From the NCBI GenBank assembly GCA_032358255.1, contig JAULBX010013983.1, positions 1-64,000 of the forward strand: 64,000 nt of DNA, read 5' to 3'. This DNA comes from Heterotrichella gracilis. Lineage: Eukaryota; Sar; Xanthophyceae; Tribonematales; Xanthonemataceae. A program made the position numbers and the translations under genes. The notes under the pieces are model-generated. The model was not told the origin of the DNA, made no database searches, and worked only from the letters and a program-made list of their open reading frames with translations. Below are positions 24,721 through 37,500 of this stretch, piece after piece (within the stretch, counting starts at the first letter, position 1; each line of letters starts with the position of its first letter).

Positions 24721-25297
24721 AATACAGTCCCCCTAGCAATGCAGGGAGGATACAAGGTTAAACCCTATACAAACAAGCAGGGTACCTCAGGCCAAAACGT
24801 CTCCGAGAAGCAGTTGGCCAAAGCATGCGAGCCTCATGTGTGCCTGTCACAATTGCTCAGAACACGCGGCACGTGGCCCCTTGGGTACTTTGCCAGCCCG
24901 TTGCCTTTAAAACCCAAGTGCAACTTTCATCCGCCCAGCAGACCCACCCGAAGGAGACTTCTACGGCAGCCAACCCTGCGTTCAGCAGAACATCGGTTAT
25001 AGCAAGGAGCCAAACTGGGACTGAGGTGTCCATGTCACCCTTCAGATGTACTGGGAACCTCGGCAGGTTTGAACTCAGGCAGTCAACCACTGGCATATTG
25101 CAAGAAAACCAACACCACTGGCAACAACACCAATTGTTGCTTACCAAGATGTCAGGGGCAATAGAAGAAGCTGAGTCACATCAAACTGAGGATTGCAAGA
25201 CAAGTAAGTCCCCAAAGGAAGAGCACCGCTGCAACCTTGGAGCTGGCCAGTTTCATGACCAGCCACACAAAGCATTTCACCTGCAAGCAGGCTTGTG
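24721..25297. other. Spacer, no recognised gene
   Basis: Holds a 160-codon open stretch (24825-25307, +), Gln/Thr/His-rich without domain features, largely antisense to the small gene model's last exon. I do not call it. Confidence 0.3.
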
Positions 25298-25772
25298 TCA
25301 GGCATAGTTCAAACCACGTACTGTCCGCCACAAGGTCTGCAACAGCGAAGAGATTTTTCACTTACCACAGCGTTTAGAACACGGCTCCCAAACGCCACCA
25401 ACCCACCGCCCACACCCCTCGCCAGAGCAAGGCCGCTGTTCACCTAGAGAACAACGTCCCAAGTCAGAAAAGCACGATGACTACTGTATGGAGTCCAGTC
25501 AGTCGATGTATTTTGAACCACTGACTGACCTTCGTGGGCATGGCGTGCCCCTCGGTGCTGGGTGCTGGGTTCCTTGGGTTTCCAACAGCACCTGGCGCTG
25601 TTGCCGTGTTGTAGACGGGTGTGGTGCACCTGCCAGCGCGAGTGCTCCGGGCTGGTGTTGTGCTATTGTGGTGCTGTGGCATTGCCCGACCTCGTACTCC
25701 GCTTGCAGCGGCCCTGCTGCCGATGCTCAGAACGTGCTGGCGGGCGACAACTGCCCTGACAGTAGTAGTCAT
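25298..25772 (-). CDS. Possible small spliced gene (119 aa), unknown
   Basis: Exons 25772-25530, 25443-25366 and 25336-25298 join exactly in phase 0 with GT-AG junctions to a 119-aa ORF ending in TGA. The N-terminus (MTTTVRAVVARQHVLSIGSR) is Arg/Ser/Ala-rich without acids and could be an organelle transit peptide. A Pro/Ser/Thr-rich linker follows, then VNSGLALARGVGGGLVAFGS, a small glycine-rich hydrophobic stretch. No family is recognised. The support is splice consistency and composition only. Confidence 0.4.
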
Positions 25773-26739
25773 TGTTGGTTTTTTGTATCTTCACCAATAT
25801 GGGCAACGCCCAGTTCCTGCTGGAAGCAGCTGAGAGCTGCAATATGCACCAGAATGTGGGCTGGCCACCAATGCCTTGGTTGCTATGAGTGGCACACTCA
25901 GGGCTGTGGTTTTAAGCCTCAATAGCTTTCTGCCAGCAGCAGTGAAATGCTCCAACCAAGATGCCATATTCTTCTGTTATACGGTAGGTGGTGGTTAAGA
26001 TAACAAGTTCATAAGGGGTAATATATTAATCTACGGGGAGGACATATGCCTGTTTGATCTTGCATGCATGCCAATGCAGTTGTTGGCGAAAGTCTTGCAG
26101 CCCTGTCGCTACCGATGCGCACGCAGCACTTCGCCTTTTGCTCTTGATGAAAGGGCGTGTACATGATCAGGATTCAAACTGGTATGCCGCGCATGTCGCG
26201 GGTTTGTCACCCAGCGTTACACATGCCGTCGCAGAGCTCGTTCCATTGTAGCAATATAGCAAACACGCCTCTGTGCAGACTAGTCGTTCACTATGAAACC
26301 TGCTAGGCTTAGTTGGAGGGGGCTACGTTTTGAAGTGGTTTGAAGCCGATGGGACGGGTGTCGGACCTTCCTAGGGTCTGTTCGCCTGTGGCTATTATGT
26401 GTACTCGTTGCCTATTGAACGAGAACTCTCCGTCTTTTCACACAGGCCGTTGGTAGCACTTATCACACCGAAGGCGTGAAAGGGAACTTTAACAGGCCAC
26501 GATGGGTTTTGGATACACTTTGCGGCGTGCATATTTAGTGTTGTAGTTCTGGCCACCGTGGTTTTGGCATCGGTACCAGTGCAAAAGTCCGCGAACAAAA
26601 GGACAGGTGGCACCTAGTTGGTATCCTGCGACCAAACCTTTGAATGTTCTGACCTATCAGCGTCGCCATAACTTATCCAAGCAGATAAAGCTTGCCCTTT
26701 TGCCCTAGCAACCCCAAGCGTTGCGGTCACACGCCCAAG
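25773..26739. other. Spacer upstream of the multicopper oxidase
   Basis: Should hold divergent promoters for the small minus-strand gene and the oxidase. No clear TATA pair or other motif stands out, and no additional gene is seen. Confidence 0.35.
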
Positions 26740-29700
26740 ATGCCCAGGACCATCCTCTCCCCTCGCGGGGGGGTGCCCTCCCCATGCCGCCCAGTCAACG
26801 CAGGCCTAGCGGCTGCCCTTGTCCTCGCCATCGCCCTCACTCTAGTAGCTTCTCCCGTAGCTTCTGCCCTTAAACACCGGAGAAACCTACTCCTGGACGG
26901 GGAATATGGCTCCCAAGCCCCTGCCACATCTCCCACCGAGCCCCTCACCCCATCAACTCAGCGTTACGAATGGAACGTCACGCTGGGCGTGGCTGCGCCC
27001 GACTGCTTCGAGAGGGTTGTGATCCTGGTCAACGGCGCCTTCAATCCCTCGATCGAGGTGGAGCAAGGCCAGGTTCTGGAGGTGGGTGCGGCATGCAGCA
27101 GTGTGGGCTATCGCTTGAGAGGTCGCTGCCGTGTCCAACGTGAATATTCAGCCAGTTGTCATCCGTGTAGGCGCCCACACTGCTGCCACTTTCTCCTGCT
27201 GCCACCTCATCACCTCACTTGTCGCAGCTTCCTATCAAAGGCCCTGTGCCCCTCACGATAAACCCGTATGCTCGGCTAAAGTACTGGTGGTGTACTAGGT
27301 GGTGCTCTTGGTGAAAGACTGGTAGTGTACCTGGTGGTGGTGGTATCTGGTGGTGGTGTACTAGGTGCAGGAATGTTCCTTCCACCAGACCCCACACCCA
27401 CACCCACACCCTCAGAACCCTTCCACAGGTGCAAGTGTACTCCCACCCACCAGGGAGGTCTGGACACCACAAGTAACCCCACACCCACACACCCTCTCAA
27501 ACCCTTTCACAGGTGAAAGTCAACAACATGCTCCCACAAGACTACCCGCTTCCTGGTATCTCGATCCACTGGCATGGGCTCTCGCTGGCGGGAGGGGGCG
27601 CATGGTTTGATGGCGTGAGCTACATTCACACCTGCCCCATTCACCCGGGGGAAAGCTTCACCTACAAATTCAATGTCACCGACCCACCAGGCACATACTT
27701 CTGGCACGGACACTCATGTGCGTGGACCAAAAACCCCTAGGATTTACGGTTAGGGCTTAGGAATACCCTTGCAAAACCCTATGGGGCGCGTGGTTCGACG
27801 GCGTGAGCTATGTCTACCCTTAGAGCTCGTTGCCTATACAAGCTCCTAGCTTGGGCTAAGTCCTTCAGGGTGGACTATCACCGCCTGTACATGCGTGATG
27901 CAACAAACCCTAATCACTGCATAGCTCAATCTATAAAACCCCACCTCTGTGCACCCCTCACAAACCCTAAACCCTTAACCCCCACCGTGCACCCGTCCAC
28001 CCACCAAGGCAATTGACACCCCACCCCCCACCACCCAACAGCCACCGAGCGCGCCGATGGCTTGTACGGCCCCCTCATCATCCGCCCACCACCCAACACT
28101 GCCGTGCTAGCTGAGTATGACGATGAGCGGGTGCTGCTGCTGGCGGACTGGTACCACCAGCAGGCACCCGCGCTCACCATGGGACTCAACAGGTGCGCGC
28201 TGACTGGGCAAAGGGAGTAAGAAATACATGAAAACAAACCACAGGGTGTTTTCCTTGCCCCTTTAGGGCTACCAAAAGGCCACCAAACACCTGCCGCTAG
28301 GCTCCCCGCATTGGTACGACCAGCAGGCACCGGAGCTCACCATGGGGCTCAACAAGTGCGCGATGGGTGAAGAGGGTTTGTGGAAGGGGTTTGCGGAAGG
28401 GTTTTAGGTGGTAGGCTGGTACCCGCTGTATGCACTTGCACCTACAATGGGCTCAAAACATGCCATTAAGCTCCCCACACTCTTACCTATCAACACTGAC
28501 TCAACCCCACCCATCCACCCCCCACCACCACAGGCCCTTTGACTCTGCCAAGGCCACCAATGCCACCGGCGCCTGGCAGTGGGTGGACGTGCCCCAATCC
28601 CTGCTCATCAACGGCCACGCGGTGTATTCAGACTGCGCACTGGGGCCTTCTGGCAACCCCAAGAACATCACCTGCAACGTCACCAACTACTGGGTGCCTG
28701 GGGGGCGGTCAACGGCCAACCCCTTTGCGACTTTTGCCAACCCAGGTGGGTTGCATACCGCAAAATCAGGAATTTAGGTCTTTGAGATGCGTCCTGGGGA
28801 ATTGTCACCCAGGCTGCGCGCACATCAACATCACCCTGAACACTGAACTATAAACCTTGTTCAAGGAACACTATCAAACTGTTTTTGGGGAAAGGTGCCA
28901 TGCAGGCTCCCCGCACGCCAACATCACCGTCACCCCCGGCAGCACCTACCTGCTGCGCATCATCAACGCCCGTTAAATAGCCGCGATTATAACGCCAACA
29001 GCTGCCGTTGCAAAGGCTTTTTGGGCGGTTGTCACTTGCAACAATAGTATGGCACCCGCATGCATGCAGTACTGTACTGCATGCAGTACGGTAGTGGAAC
29101 CTCCCTGATGACAGTCAAGTGTTGACAAACCCTTTTCACCCCATCATGCAGGCTGCGCGCACGCCAACATCACTGTCACCCCGGGCAGCACCTACCTGCT
29201 GCGCATCATCAACGCAGCCACCCTGTCCTACCAAACCATATGCTTCTGGGGCCACAACGTGACGCTGGTGGCGGCGGATGCGGTGCCCATTGAGCCGCTG
29301 ATGGTGGGATCCTGCCTGGACGTGAACGCAGGGCAGAGGTGGGTGGCGGTGGTGTGTGTGGTGGGGGGGGGTGGTGTGTGGGGGGGTAATTGCCAACTCC
29401 ACAGCATCGTTCCGGCAAGGGTAATATGATAGTTATAGTCCTATTATTATCTTATTACCTTTGGTTCCGGCTACCACAGCAGGCTAGGCGACAACTGGAG
29501 CGCTTCAAGCAGGCGGAGAAGCACTCCAAAAGAGATGACACCTCCTCCCTTTGAAATTCGCTTTTATTAGAAAAATGACCACAACTAGGGACAAGCAGCA
29601 GGGAATTTTGCTGGTTTATTTATGTTCTTGTGCAAGTCCCCGGGTATGGTGTGCTGCTGGACCCCCTCCCCCCTCCCCCTTTCTCTCTCAACTAAACTCA

Positions 29701-32531
29701 AATCATGGTTTTTGTTAATGTTTCTGTTATTTTCGTTTCGTTGTATCCCTATTTGGTCATTGTTCTGTTTTCCCTAGGTACATTGTGCTCCTTGAGGCAA
29801 ACCAGCCCGTCTCCAAGTACCAAAACCCTAATTTTTGCTTAATAAACTTGTACCTATGCCTCAGATATTTGTTCTGCTTTTACCAGGTATGATGTGCTCC
29901 TAGAGGCAAACCAGCCCTCCTCCAACTACTGGGTGTCCACCCAGGTGCAGTACCGCACAGGCACGCCAGGGGGTTACGCTGTGCTGACCTACGAGGGGGT
30001 GAACGCAACCCTGCCTGCCTCCCCTACACCCGCGCCCAACGCCACCGCCCCTTGGACCCAGGCGCAAATTGATGCGGTGTGGGACTGCAGCAATCCTCCC
30101 ACGGCGCCATTTGTGTGCATCAGATAGGATCTTCTTTAAAGAGCTTGAGAATGATAGCATATACATAGGCATATAAGTTGCAACATGTATTGTGTGCATG
30201 TTGATTGCATATCGATTGCAACGCATGTGTGCTTGGGAGTTGTTGAAACTTTTGTCCTAGGAGTTGCTCGATGGTTTGCTCCATTGGGCAAAAGCTGGCA
30301 GCACCCCCCTGAAAAGTACCCCCCTCACACCCCTTGCAGGTGGTATTGTCCGATTCCCTGCTGGGTGATGCCATGGCGTCAGACGGCATGACCACGCTTC
30401 CCTCTGACGTGCTTGCATACCTCCCTGTGGGGCTCTCCGATCTCACCCCGCCAGGTGAGGAAAAGGAGAGTCGGCTTTTAGCAGGGTTGTGAGTCGTTTT
30501 GAAGGAGGGATGCAAGTGTGCACGGATTCTCAATGCAATGCTGTTGCGCCGCACTTGGGTGTCGATTTGCGCATACTCTGTAGCGTCTCTTTCTTTTTAC
30601 ACTTCACTGAAGTGACTCCAGGGATAACTCTGTATACTCTTAGTATATATTTGTACACAAGGACGTCACCTTTACATAATCCATGCGATGTACGTACACA
30701 ATGCCCGCCTCTCACCACTTCTCATTCCCCACCCGCCACCCGCGTACTGCTGCCCATGCTCCGGTGGTCTAATAAAATCGCTGTTGCACTTACCCATATT
30801 CACCTTCAAACCTCATGCAGTGCATGTCCTCATGGCATACTTGCATGATCCGGAGACGTATACATCCACTGTGGGGTTATGACCACCTCCTCTCACCCCC
30901 CAACCCCACCCTCCCGCATCCGCTACCCGCCTGCTGCTCCTCAACATCACCCAGCCGCTGCTGCCCACGGGCCAGCTCCGATGGGCCATGAAAAACATCG
31001 CACTCAACCTCATGCGATGCATGTTCTCAAAATATAATACACCTGATCCTGAGACATACACATGCACTTTGGGTCTATGTCACCTCCTCTCACCACCCAC
31101 ACCCCACCCCCACCCGCANNNNNNNNNNNNNNNNNNNNNNNNNNNNNNNNNNNNNNNNNNNNNNNNNNNNNNNNNNNNNNNNNNNNNNNNNNNNNNNNNN
31201 NNNNNNNNNNNNNNNNNNGCCGCCACCCGCCTGCTCCTCCTCAACATCACCCAGCCCCTGCTCCCCACCGGCCAGCTGCGATGGGCAATGAACAACATCG
31301 CACTCAACCTCATGCGGTGCATGTTCTCAAAATATAATACACCTGATCCTGACACATACACATGCACTTTGGGTCTATGTCACCTCCTCTCACCACCCAC
31401 ACCCCACCCCCACCCGCAGCCGCCACCCGCCTGCTCCTCCTCAACATCACCCAGCCCCTGCTCCCCACCGGCCAGCTGCGATGGGCAATGAACAATGTAG
31501 CCCTCACCAAGGAACCCCCCTGCAACCCCCTCATGGGGCTACTGGACCAGGACCCCGCGTGGGGTCAGCAGCACTTGGTGGGGGTGCAGGGGGGCGTGGC
31601 GGCGCCAAACCCTAACCTAGGGCTGGAGGAGGGCACTGGGACGGACGTGCGGGTGTTTACTGAGAAGTCGCCCGTGCTGCTGGAGCCCACTGCTGGTAAG
31701 GGTTTTTGCTAGGGGTTTGGGGGGGGATGCAGGGAGAAGGGGAGCTGGTTTGATGTGGTAGAAATAGTCAGCAGCCTACTCTGCAGCTCTGTGTGTGATC
31801 CCTGTGTGTTGACCATTACGAGAGCAGATACTCCAGCCGAGATGCGTATTGCTGCCAATGAATGTTTTCATCAGAAATTTGGATGCCATGTGCACTTCAA
31901 TGTACCGCATATGTACATGTACCTGGCCTTCGACCCCCACCCAATGTCTAATGTACCAACACCCCAACCACTGCTCGTTGCCCCACCAAACCCCCCCACC
32001 ACACCACACCCAGGCACCCACCTGATCAACATCCAGCTGGGCGACGTGGTGGACATCGCCCTCCAGAACCTGCCCGCAAACGCAAACGGGGGCGACTATC
32101 GCAACAGCACCCCCGGCTCCGCACCCGCCAACCGCACCGCCATGGAGCAACACCCCTTCCACATGCACGGCCACCACTTCTGGGTGGTGGCCAGCGGCAC
32201 GGGCGCCTTTGACCCCGCCACCTACAACCAAACCCTGAACGAGGTCAACCCGGTGTACAGGGATACCGTCACTGTGCTCAAAGGTGGCTGGGTGGTGGTG
32301 CGCTTCGTGGCTAACAACCCTGGGGTGTGGATGTTCCATTGCCACATCACCTGGCACCTATACATGGGGCAGGGGGTGGTGCTGGTGGAGGGCGCGGGGA
32401 GGTTCCCTGCCCAGCCGCAGGGTCCCCCGTCCTGCCCCGCGCAGTGCTTGTATAACACTGCCCCCTTCACTGCGGAGTATGTAAGCAAGAGGTGGGGGAG
32501 CACTGGGTTTGAGCTCCCGCGCGGGGGCTAG
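26740..32531 (+). CDS. Secreted multicopper oxidase (ascorbate-oxidase/laccase-like), nine exons
   Basis: Exons 26740-27081, 27513-27717, 28042-28192, 28534-28745, 29152-29338, 29887-30112, 30340-30454, 31420-31695 and 32014-32531 join to 743 aa with every phase consistent. An N-terminal signal peptide (AALVLAIALTLVASPVASA) predicts export. The copper ligands are present in four motifs: HWHG (His133/135), FWHGHS (His179/181), HPFHMHG (618-623) and HCHITWH (680-686). Such enzymes couple one-electron oxidation of phenols, ascorbate or metals to reduction of O2 to water at the type 2/3 cluster; the substrate cannot be read here. The type 1 axial position, Met in ascorbate oxidase (HLHMGMG), is Gln691 here (HLYMGQG). 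The start is the first in-frame ATG before the signal peptide. Introns carry many decayed exon copies, and intron 7 holds an assembly gap. Confidence 0.93.
28311..28455 (+). repeat. Two decayed copies of oxidase exon 3 3' end
   Basis: 28311-28364 (ggtacgaccagcaggcaccg, then 'ctcaccatggggctcaacaa') closely copies 28150-28200. A weaker copy at about 28405-28455 retains 'ggctggtacc' and 'caatgggctcaaaaca'. None is used in the in-phase model. Confidence 0.9.
28903..28975 (+). repeat. Truncated copy of oxidase exon 5 start
   Basis: 'catgcaggctcc' followed by CACGCCAACATCACCGTCAC and the codons for TYLLRIINA duplicates 29147-29215. It runs into a TAA, so using it would truncate the enzyme. Confidence 0.9.
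29420..29459. mobile_element. Short palindromic element, copy 1
   Basis: 'ggtaatatgatagttatag', TC, 'ctattattatcttattacc' forms a hairpin. The flanks carry the direct repeat 'gttccggc' on both sides (about 29409-29416 and 29463-29470). Same family as 53555-53597 and 54575-54616. Confidence 0.8.
30730..31419 (+). repeat. Tandem array (about 200-bp unit) of oxidase exon 8 start and intron, with N gap
   Basis: The unit contains the acceptor, the codons for ATRLLLLNITQPLLPTGQLRWAMN, and 'caaaatataatacacctgat'. Copies begin near 30921, 31221 and 31421 (the functional exon), with an older copy from about 30735. The 100-N gap (31119-31218) falls exactly between units: sequence before and after it would join as one continuous repeat. 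Spacing of intact copies is 200 bp. Confidence 0.95.
31119..31218. other. Assembly gap of 100 N
   Basis: A run of exactly 100 N, the usual placeholder for a gap of unknown size. It lies within the tandem array, so the true copy number is unknown. Confidence 0.99.
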
Positions 32532-32640
32532 GGTTTAGAGTTAGGGTTTGAGCTGCCTAGGGGGGGCGAGGATTTAGGGTTTGAGCTTCCCAGGCGGGGC
32601 AGAGATTAGGGTTTAGGCTTTGAGCCGCCCAGGAGAGGTT
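32500..32640 (+). repeat. Repeats of the oxidase stop region
   Basis: The last coding phrase 'ggtttgagctcccgcgcggg' is followed by three degenerate copies (gggtttgagctgcctagg, gggtttgagcttcccaggcg, ggctttgagccgcccagg). Each is linked by 'gatttaggg' or 'attagggttta' strings, about 40-50 bp apart. Confidence 0.9.
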
Positions 32641-34572
32641 GAGAAGCGGGGATATATTGGCATTCCTTGCAGGTGCTTGATTTGAGCCATGGCATGCAGA
32701 GTGGATCGATTATTTCTGTCCTCGATGAGTGTTTACTTTTCAAGATTGCCATTGGCGGGGTCTGCACTCTGTGCCAATTTGGTTCCAGTGCTAGGTGCGT
32801 GGTATGATGACTCGTCGTAAGAAATGGTATGATATAAGTGTCATGATAATTATTATGTAGGTAGATGGTAGATGTAGGGACGCAGAGGGTCAGTGCCAGT
32901 GGTTTTGGCATGGCCTGCCTGAAAGCTGCGCACCAGAGATTTGAAATTATGCAACATGGAGCCAGTGCTGGGGGTGCAAGGTAAATATCTGTCTATGCAA
33001 TGTAGAGCCCGTGGCTATCCAGATGATGTGGCATTGGATACTGTATGCTGGTCTTTTTCGGCACTCCAAGATTAAAATCTAGACAGGTGGTGGTTTTCTT
33101 GATACTTAGATATGTTGTGTGGTTATCATGGGTTGCTGTTGTAGTCATGGTGAGTCCCCTATGCGTGTGAGTCTTGTATGGCTTCACAGCCAGTGTAGTA
33201 TCCTATGACAGTGCTTGTGTGCCGTTATTTTTGCTGTTTTTTGAGAATGGCCACCTGGTTGACAAAATGCAGATCCAATAAGATTTTTGACAAAGAAAGT
33301 ATGGTACATATCTGTGGCTAATTTTCAGGCGTTTGAACAGATGAGGTAGATGATGATAACTATTTGATACAGCAGTAGCGGTTAATTGAGGTTTTGAGTT
33401 GGGTTTTCTTAGCAACTCCCCAGCTGGCAATCCAACCATCACATGGAGTGCACTGTAATATGTGTGTTGAGCTGGTTTACCTCAACACCTACATTGGATG
33501 CAGCTCGCCCGCTGTAACCCTATAGGGTGCAAGGGGTGAAACACCAATGTGATCACCAGGAAGCAAAAGCTTACATCAAGTCTCACTGATAGAGTATATG
33601 ATATTGCAGTCGTTGGCGCACGAAGCCCAACTTTTTTCGAACAAGCACATCAAAACAGGAGCGCAACGTAAAACCCAGCTCACCCCCCTTTCGCGCAATG
33701 GAAGCAGTGGACGACGCCTAGAGAAACCCATGAGTTCTGAGCCTCGTTGCAACGCCAATTGGGTAGGTTGCAAGGTCAATGGCGTAGTATCGTATATGTA
33801 TGCAGCCTTATTGAGCTGCTTTGCACAAGGTTGCGGCCTGCATGTGTGCATGCATATTGACATGCGGGGGCTATCCGCTCAAGGACGCCGCCCACGCTCG
33901 TCCCGCGCTCCCGGTTGACGCCACCCCTTTCAGTCATCTTTGCACTGTACCTTGAAAACTATTTTTCTTGGCATTTCCTACGGATGCCGTAGTCTACAAG
34001 AAAAATTTGCAAGGGTGCGTCCAAGAACAAGAAACACATCGAGCGTCACTTTACCCCCAAACAGAACGGCAAATGCCCCACCTTCTCGGAAGAACAAAAG
34101 CTTTTAGCCTTCAAAAGCGCATATTCTCACCATCTCTCCACATCCAAGCATTCCTTTTCCTCCCGCTTCTAGCCATCTTCACACCAACATCTTGCTATAT
34201 GGTCCAATGCAACAACGTTGATCCAACATGCTGTGCTAGGTAGACTCTGCTTGGTGATTCCCCTTTTCTTACACTTATCGTGTTCTGGCAGGGAAAGCAA
34301 GTGGTCCTTGTGACTCATCTCTGAAAGGTCTAGAGGACAGGTACCAGCGCCAATAACCCTCCTGGTACCCTCAACCACCATCCGGCCTCACTTGGACCCT
34401 CCCTATCTTTCCCGGTGACAACTCCTCGAAGGCTTTGCCAACATAACAGAAAGCTACAGTGACAGCCTACCAGTGAGGATACCAGGAGACTTCAGGTCAC
34501 TTTGCAAGCCTGGCCGCACCAGTGTCGTGCAATGATGCAGCAGCTGTGTAGCCAACAGCGGAGGAGCAGAGG
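32641..34572. other. Spacer, no gene recognised
   Basis: Mixed sequence with AT-rich patches (32810-33360). Open stretches at 33598-33918 (+) and 33576-33863 (-) overlap each other and show no domain. The 3' UTR of the oxidase and the promoter of the channel gene should lie here. Confidence 0.4.
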
Positions 34573-37500
34573 ATGGATCAACAGGCCCAGAGTCTGAGCA
34601 CTCCACAACCCGCAGCAGGCAAATATGGGTTGAACCAGAGGCCTTGCTGCTTCGGGAGATGCTCTCCTGGGGGTGGAGCCAGGGGGCCAATGGGCGGGCC
34701 AAAGACAAGCCCTCGGGCGCACACATGCTTCCTCCAAGCACTCCTTTCACTATTGCTCATCCCTGGGAGTGGTACCAGCTCGCCAGCTGGCGCACCCGTG
34801 GTACCTTCCAGGACCAAGTTGACTGTGACGTGCCTCCCTGGTGTGGCTGCTATGTTGGTGGTTTGGAGTGGAGTGGTGGGGCAGTGGGGGGTACTGGCCC
34901 AGCCACCAGACCCCCCACCACCCCCTACAGTCATACCCCAATCGTACCCCCGACCACCACCCAGGCCTCCATCCCCCCCTAGACCACCAAAACCACCACC
35001 ATCACCACCAAAACCGCCGCCAGCCTTGCCACCACCACCAGACCCACCACCGCCGCCGCCCGACCCCCCCTCCCCACCCGCACCCCCACCCCCACCTGAC
35101 CTGCCGCCACCATCACCACCACCACCAGATCCACCGCCACCACCACCAGCACTGCCACCAGCATTGCCTCCACCACCATCACCACCACCACCATCACCAC
35201 CACCACCATCACCACCACCACCATCGCCCCCTCCTCCATCACCCCCTCCACCAGATCAACCGCCACCATTCCCACCCCCTCCCAATCCACCCCCACCATC
35301 CCCCGTACCGCCATCGCCACCACCACCATCGCCACTACCGCCATCATCACCACCGCCAGCCGCATCCCCACCACCGCCTACACCACCCCTACCAGTGCCA
35401 CCACCACCTCGCCCACCGCCACCAGCCCCATTACCACCACCGCCACCACCAATCTCCCTCCCCCCAGCGCCCCCACCACCACTCTCCCCGCCACCACCTC
35501 CCCCACCCCTCCCCCCGCCACCATTCCCCCCGCCACCACCCACCCCCCTCCTCGACACCACTCCTCCCCTCCTCACCCTCCTTGGTGCCTCCCCCCTCAC
35601 CATGTACCAGGGGAGGCGTTATACTGACCCTGGGGCAGTAGCCATGGATGATGTGGATGGGCCGGTGGCAAACATTTCAGTGGCAGGAACAGCAGGCGTG
35701 GACACAATGAGGGTGGGTACAAAACCCTAGGCTGTAACCCTAGCACATAAAAACCCTGATGAAACCCTTCAGGCCTAAAACATTGCAGTCGCTGGAGCAG
35801 CAGGCGTGGACACAATGGGGGTGGGTACAAACCCTAGGCTGTGAACCCTGCGATTTGAAAGTAACTGCAAGTGGGAGGACCCTTGTGAAACCTCTTCAGA
35901 TGTGGTACTCTTTAGCTTTGGCAATTCCAGCAAAAACGACTTGTTTTCAAACAACCCTTTGGGTGTGAAATTCCTTAGTCTTGGCATGGACACCATTACC
36001 TTCTTTTCACCCCCCACTTGCCTCTCCCCCCCCAGGTTGGCACCTACAACGTGACCTACACCGCCACAGATGCAGCAGGGAACAGAGCCACCGCACTGCG
36101 CCAGGTGGTGGTGGTTAGCCCATGTGCCCCACCTGAGGCCATGTGCCCCGCCACGTGCCGTTGCAGCACCTATGGGGTGTGCTTTGCAGCGGCGGTGGTG
36201 GGGGTGGTGTGCGAGGGAGGTGCAGGGGCAGGTATGCGTGGGGATTTGTGAAGGTTTCTCAAATGCAAATAATTGTCATTTATCCATTTTTACCTAAAAA
36301 TATTGCTTTGATTCTATTCGTATGTGCATTTCTTTCAACTTTGATTGTTTCAAGTTATTCAGTTTCGCTTTGTACTTTTATATGTTTTCATTTATTACGA
36401 TATTGTTTTTATATTATTAAATGGCATGCGCTGGTGCAGCGGTTGACTCTGGCATCGACACCACTCCACCTGTCATCATCCTATTCAATGTGACCCAAGG
36501 GGAGGACAGCACATGGACCACGCTGGCTAACGGGACAAGGGTACTGGACACAACAGTGACAGTAGGTAGGCGCACATTGTGTGAGGTGCATGCAATTTAG
36601 CAATTCCATGGTGCTGGACACTGCTGAACAGCGCCACACCCACCCCACCCACCTGCACCTCCTGCCTCTACCCTCACCCACCCCACACCCTCAGGCACCA
36701 CCTGTATGGACTCCTACCTTGCACTGGATGACACTATCGGCAGCATAGCCTCCCTCTGTTTCCTTCCCCTCCACGCACCCCCTATCGCCTCCCCCGTCCC
36801 ACCTCATCCGTCCTGTTTCCCCCTCAGCACCCCTCCTCATTCCCCACCCACTCTGCAAACCTGTAAATGAAGTCTCCCCATTTCAGGCACCACTTTTATC
36901 GATTCCTTCCTTGCCCTGGATGACACTTACGGAAACATAACCTCCTCTGTTTCCTCCTTTGGTGGCGCCTCCCTTGACCCCAGCCAGCCCACGCCCCCCC
37001 AGCAGCCCCACCTCATCACCTATGATGTGGTGGATGGGGCGGGGAATAAGGCAGCCACGCAGCGCAGGAGGGTCAACGTGCTGTGCCCACAGGTGCGGGG
37101 TGGGTTAGTAGGGGGGAAAGGGGTGCTGAGTTGTGGGTGGATGGGTGTGGGGAGGGGGAAGGTGAATGCATGGGCTGTTAATGGTGTGGGTAACATGGCG
37201 GCAAGACAGGAGGGTTTATGTGCTGTGCCCACAGGTGGGGGGTGGGGTGGTGGGGGGAAGGGTGCATGTGCTGTGGCTGTACGTGGGGAGGGGGTGGGCG
37301 GTGGTGGGTGCACATGCTGTGCGTACATGTGGTGGTACAAATGGCTACAGACAGAGGTGGGGTGTTGAGTGGCGTGTGGGTGACAGCAGCAGACAATGCA
37401 TGGAGTGCATGCGTGAGGATTTGTAGGCCTTCTATCTTCAATTCTAAAACGATATCTATGCTTGCAGGGCCAGTTCATTTGCACCCCCCTAGATGGTGGG

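Noticed and set aside
31755-32013. N-terminal extension of the last oxidase exon
   Set aside because: The open frame runs back through a CCCAG acceptor; the phase from exon 8 requires the start at 32014.
35256-35603. Glycine-rich minus-strand ORF opposite the polyproline region
   Set aside because: It is the mirror of the CCN-rich repeat; the plus strand fits a complete 26-exon gene.
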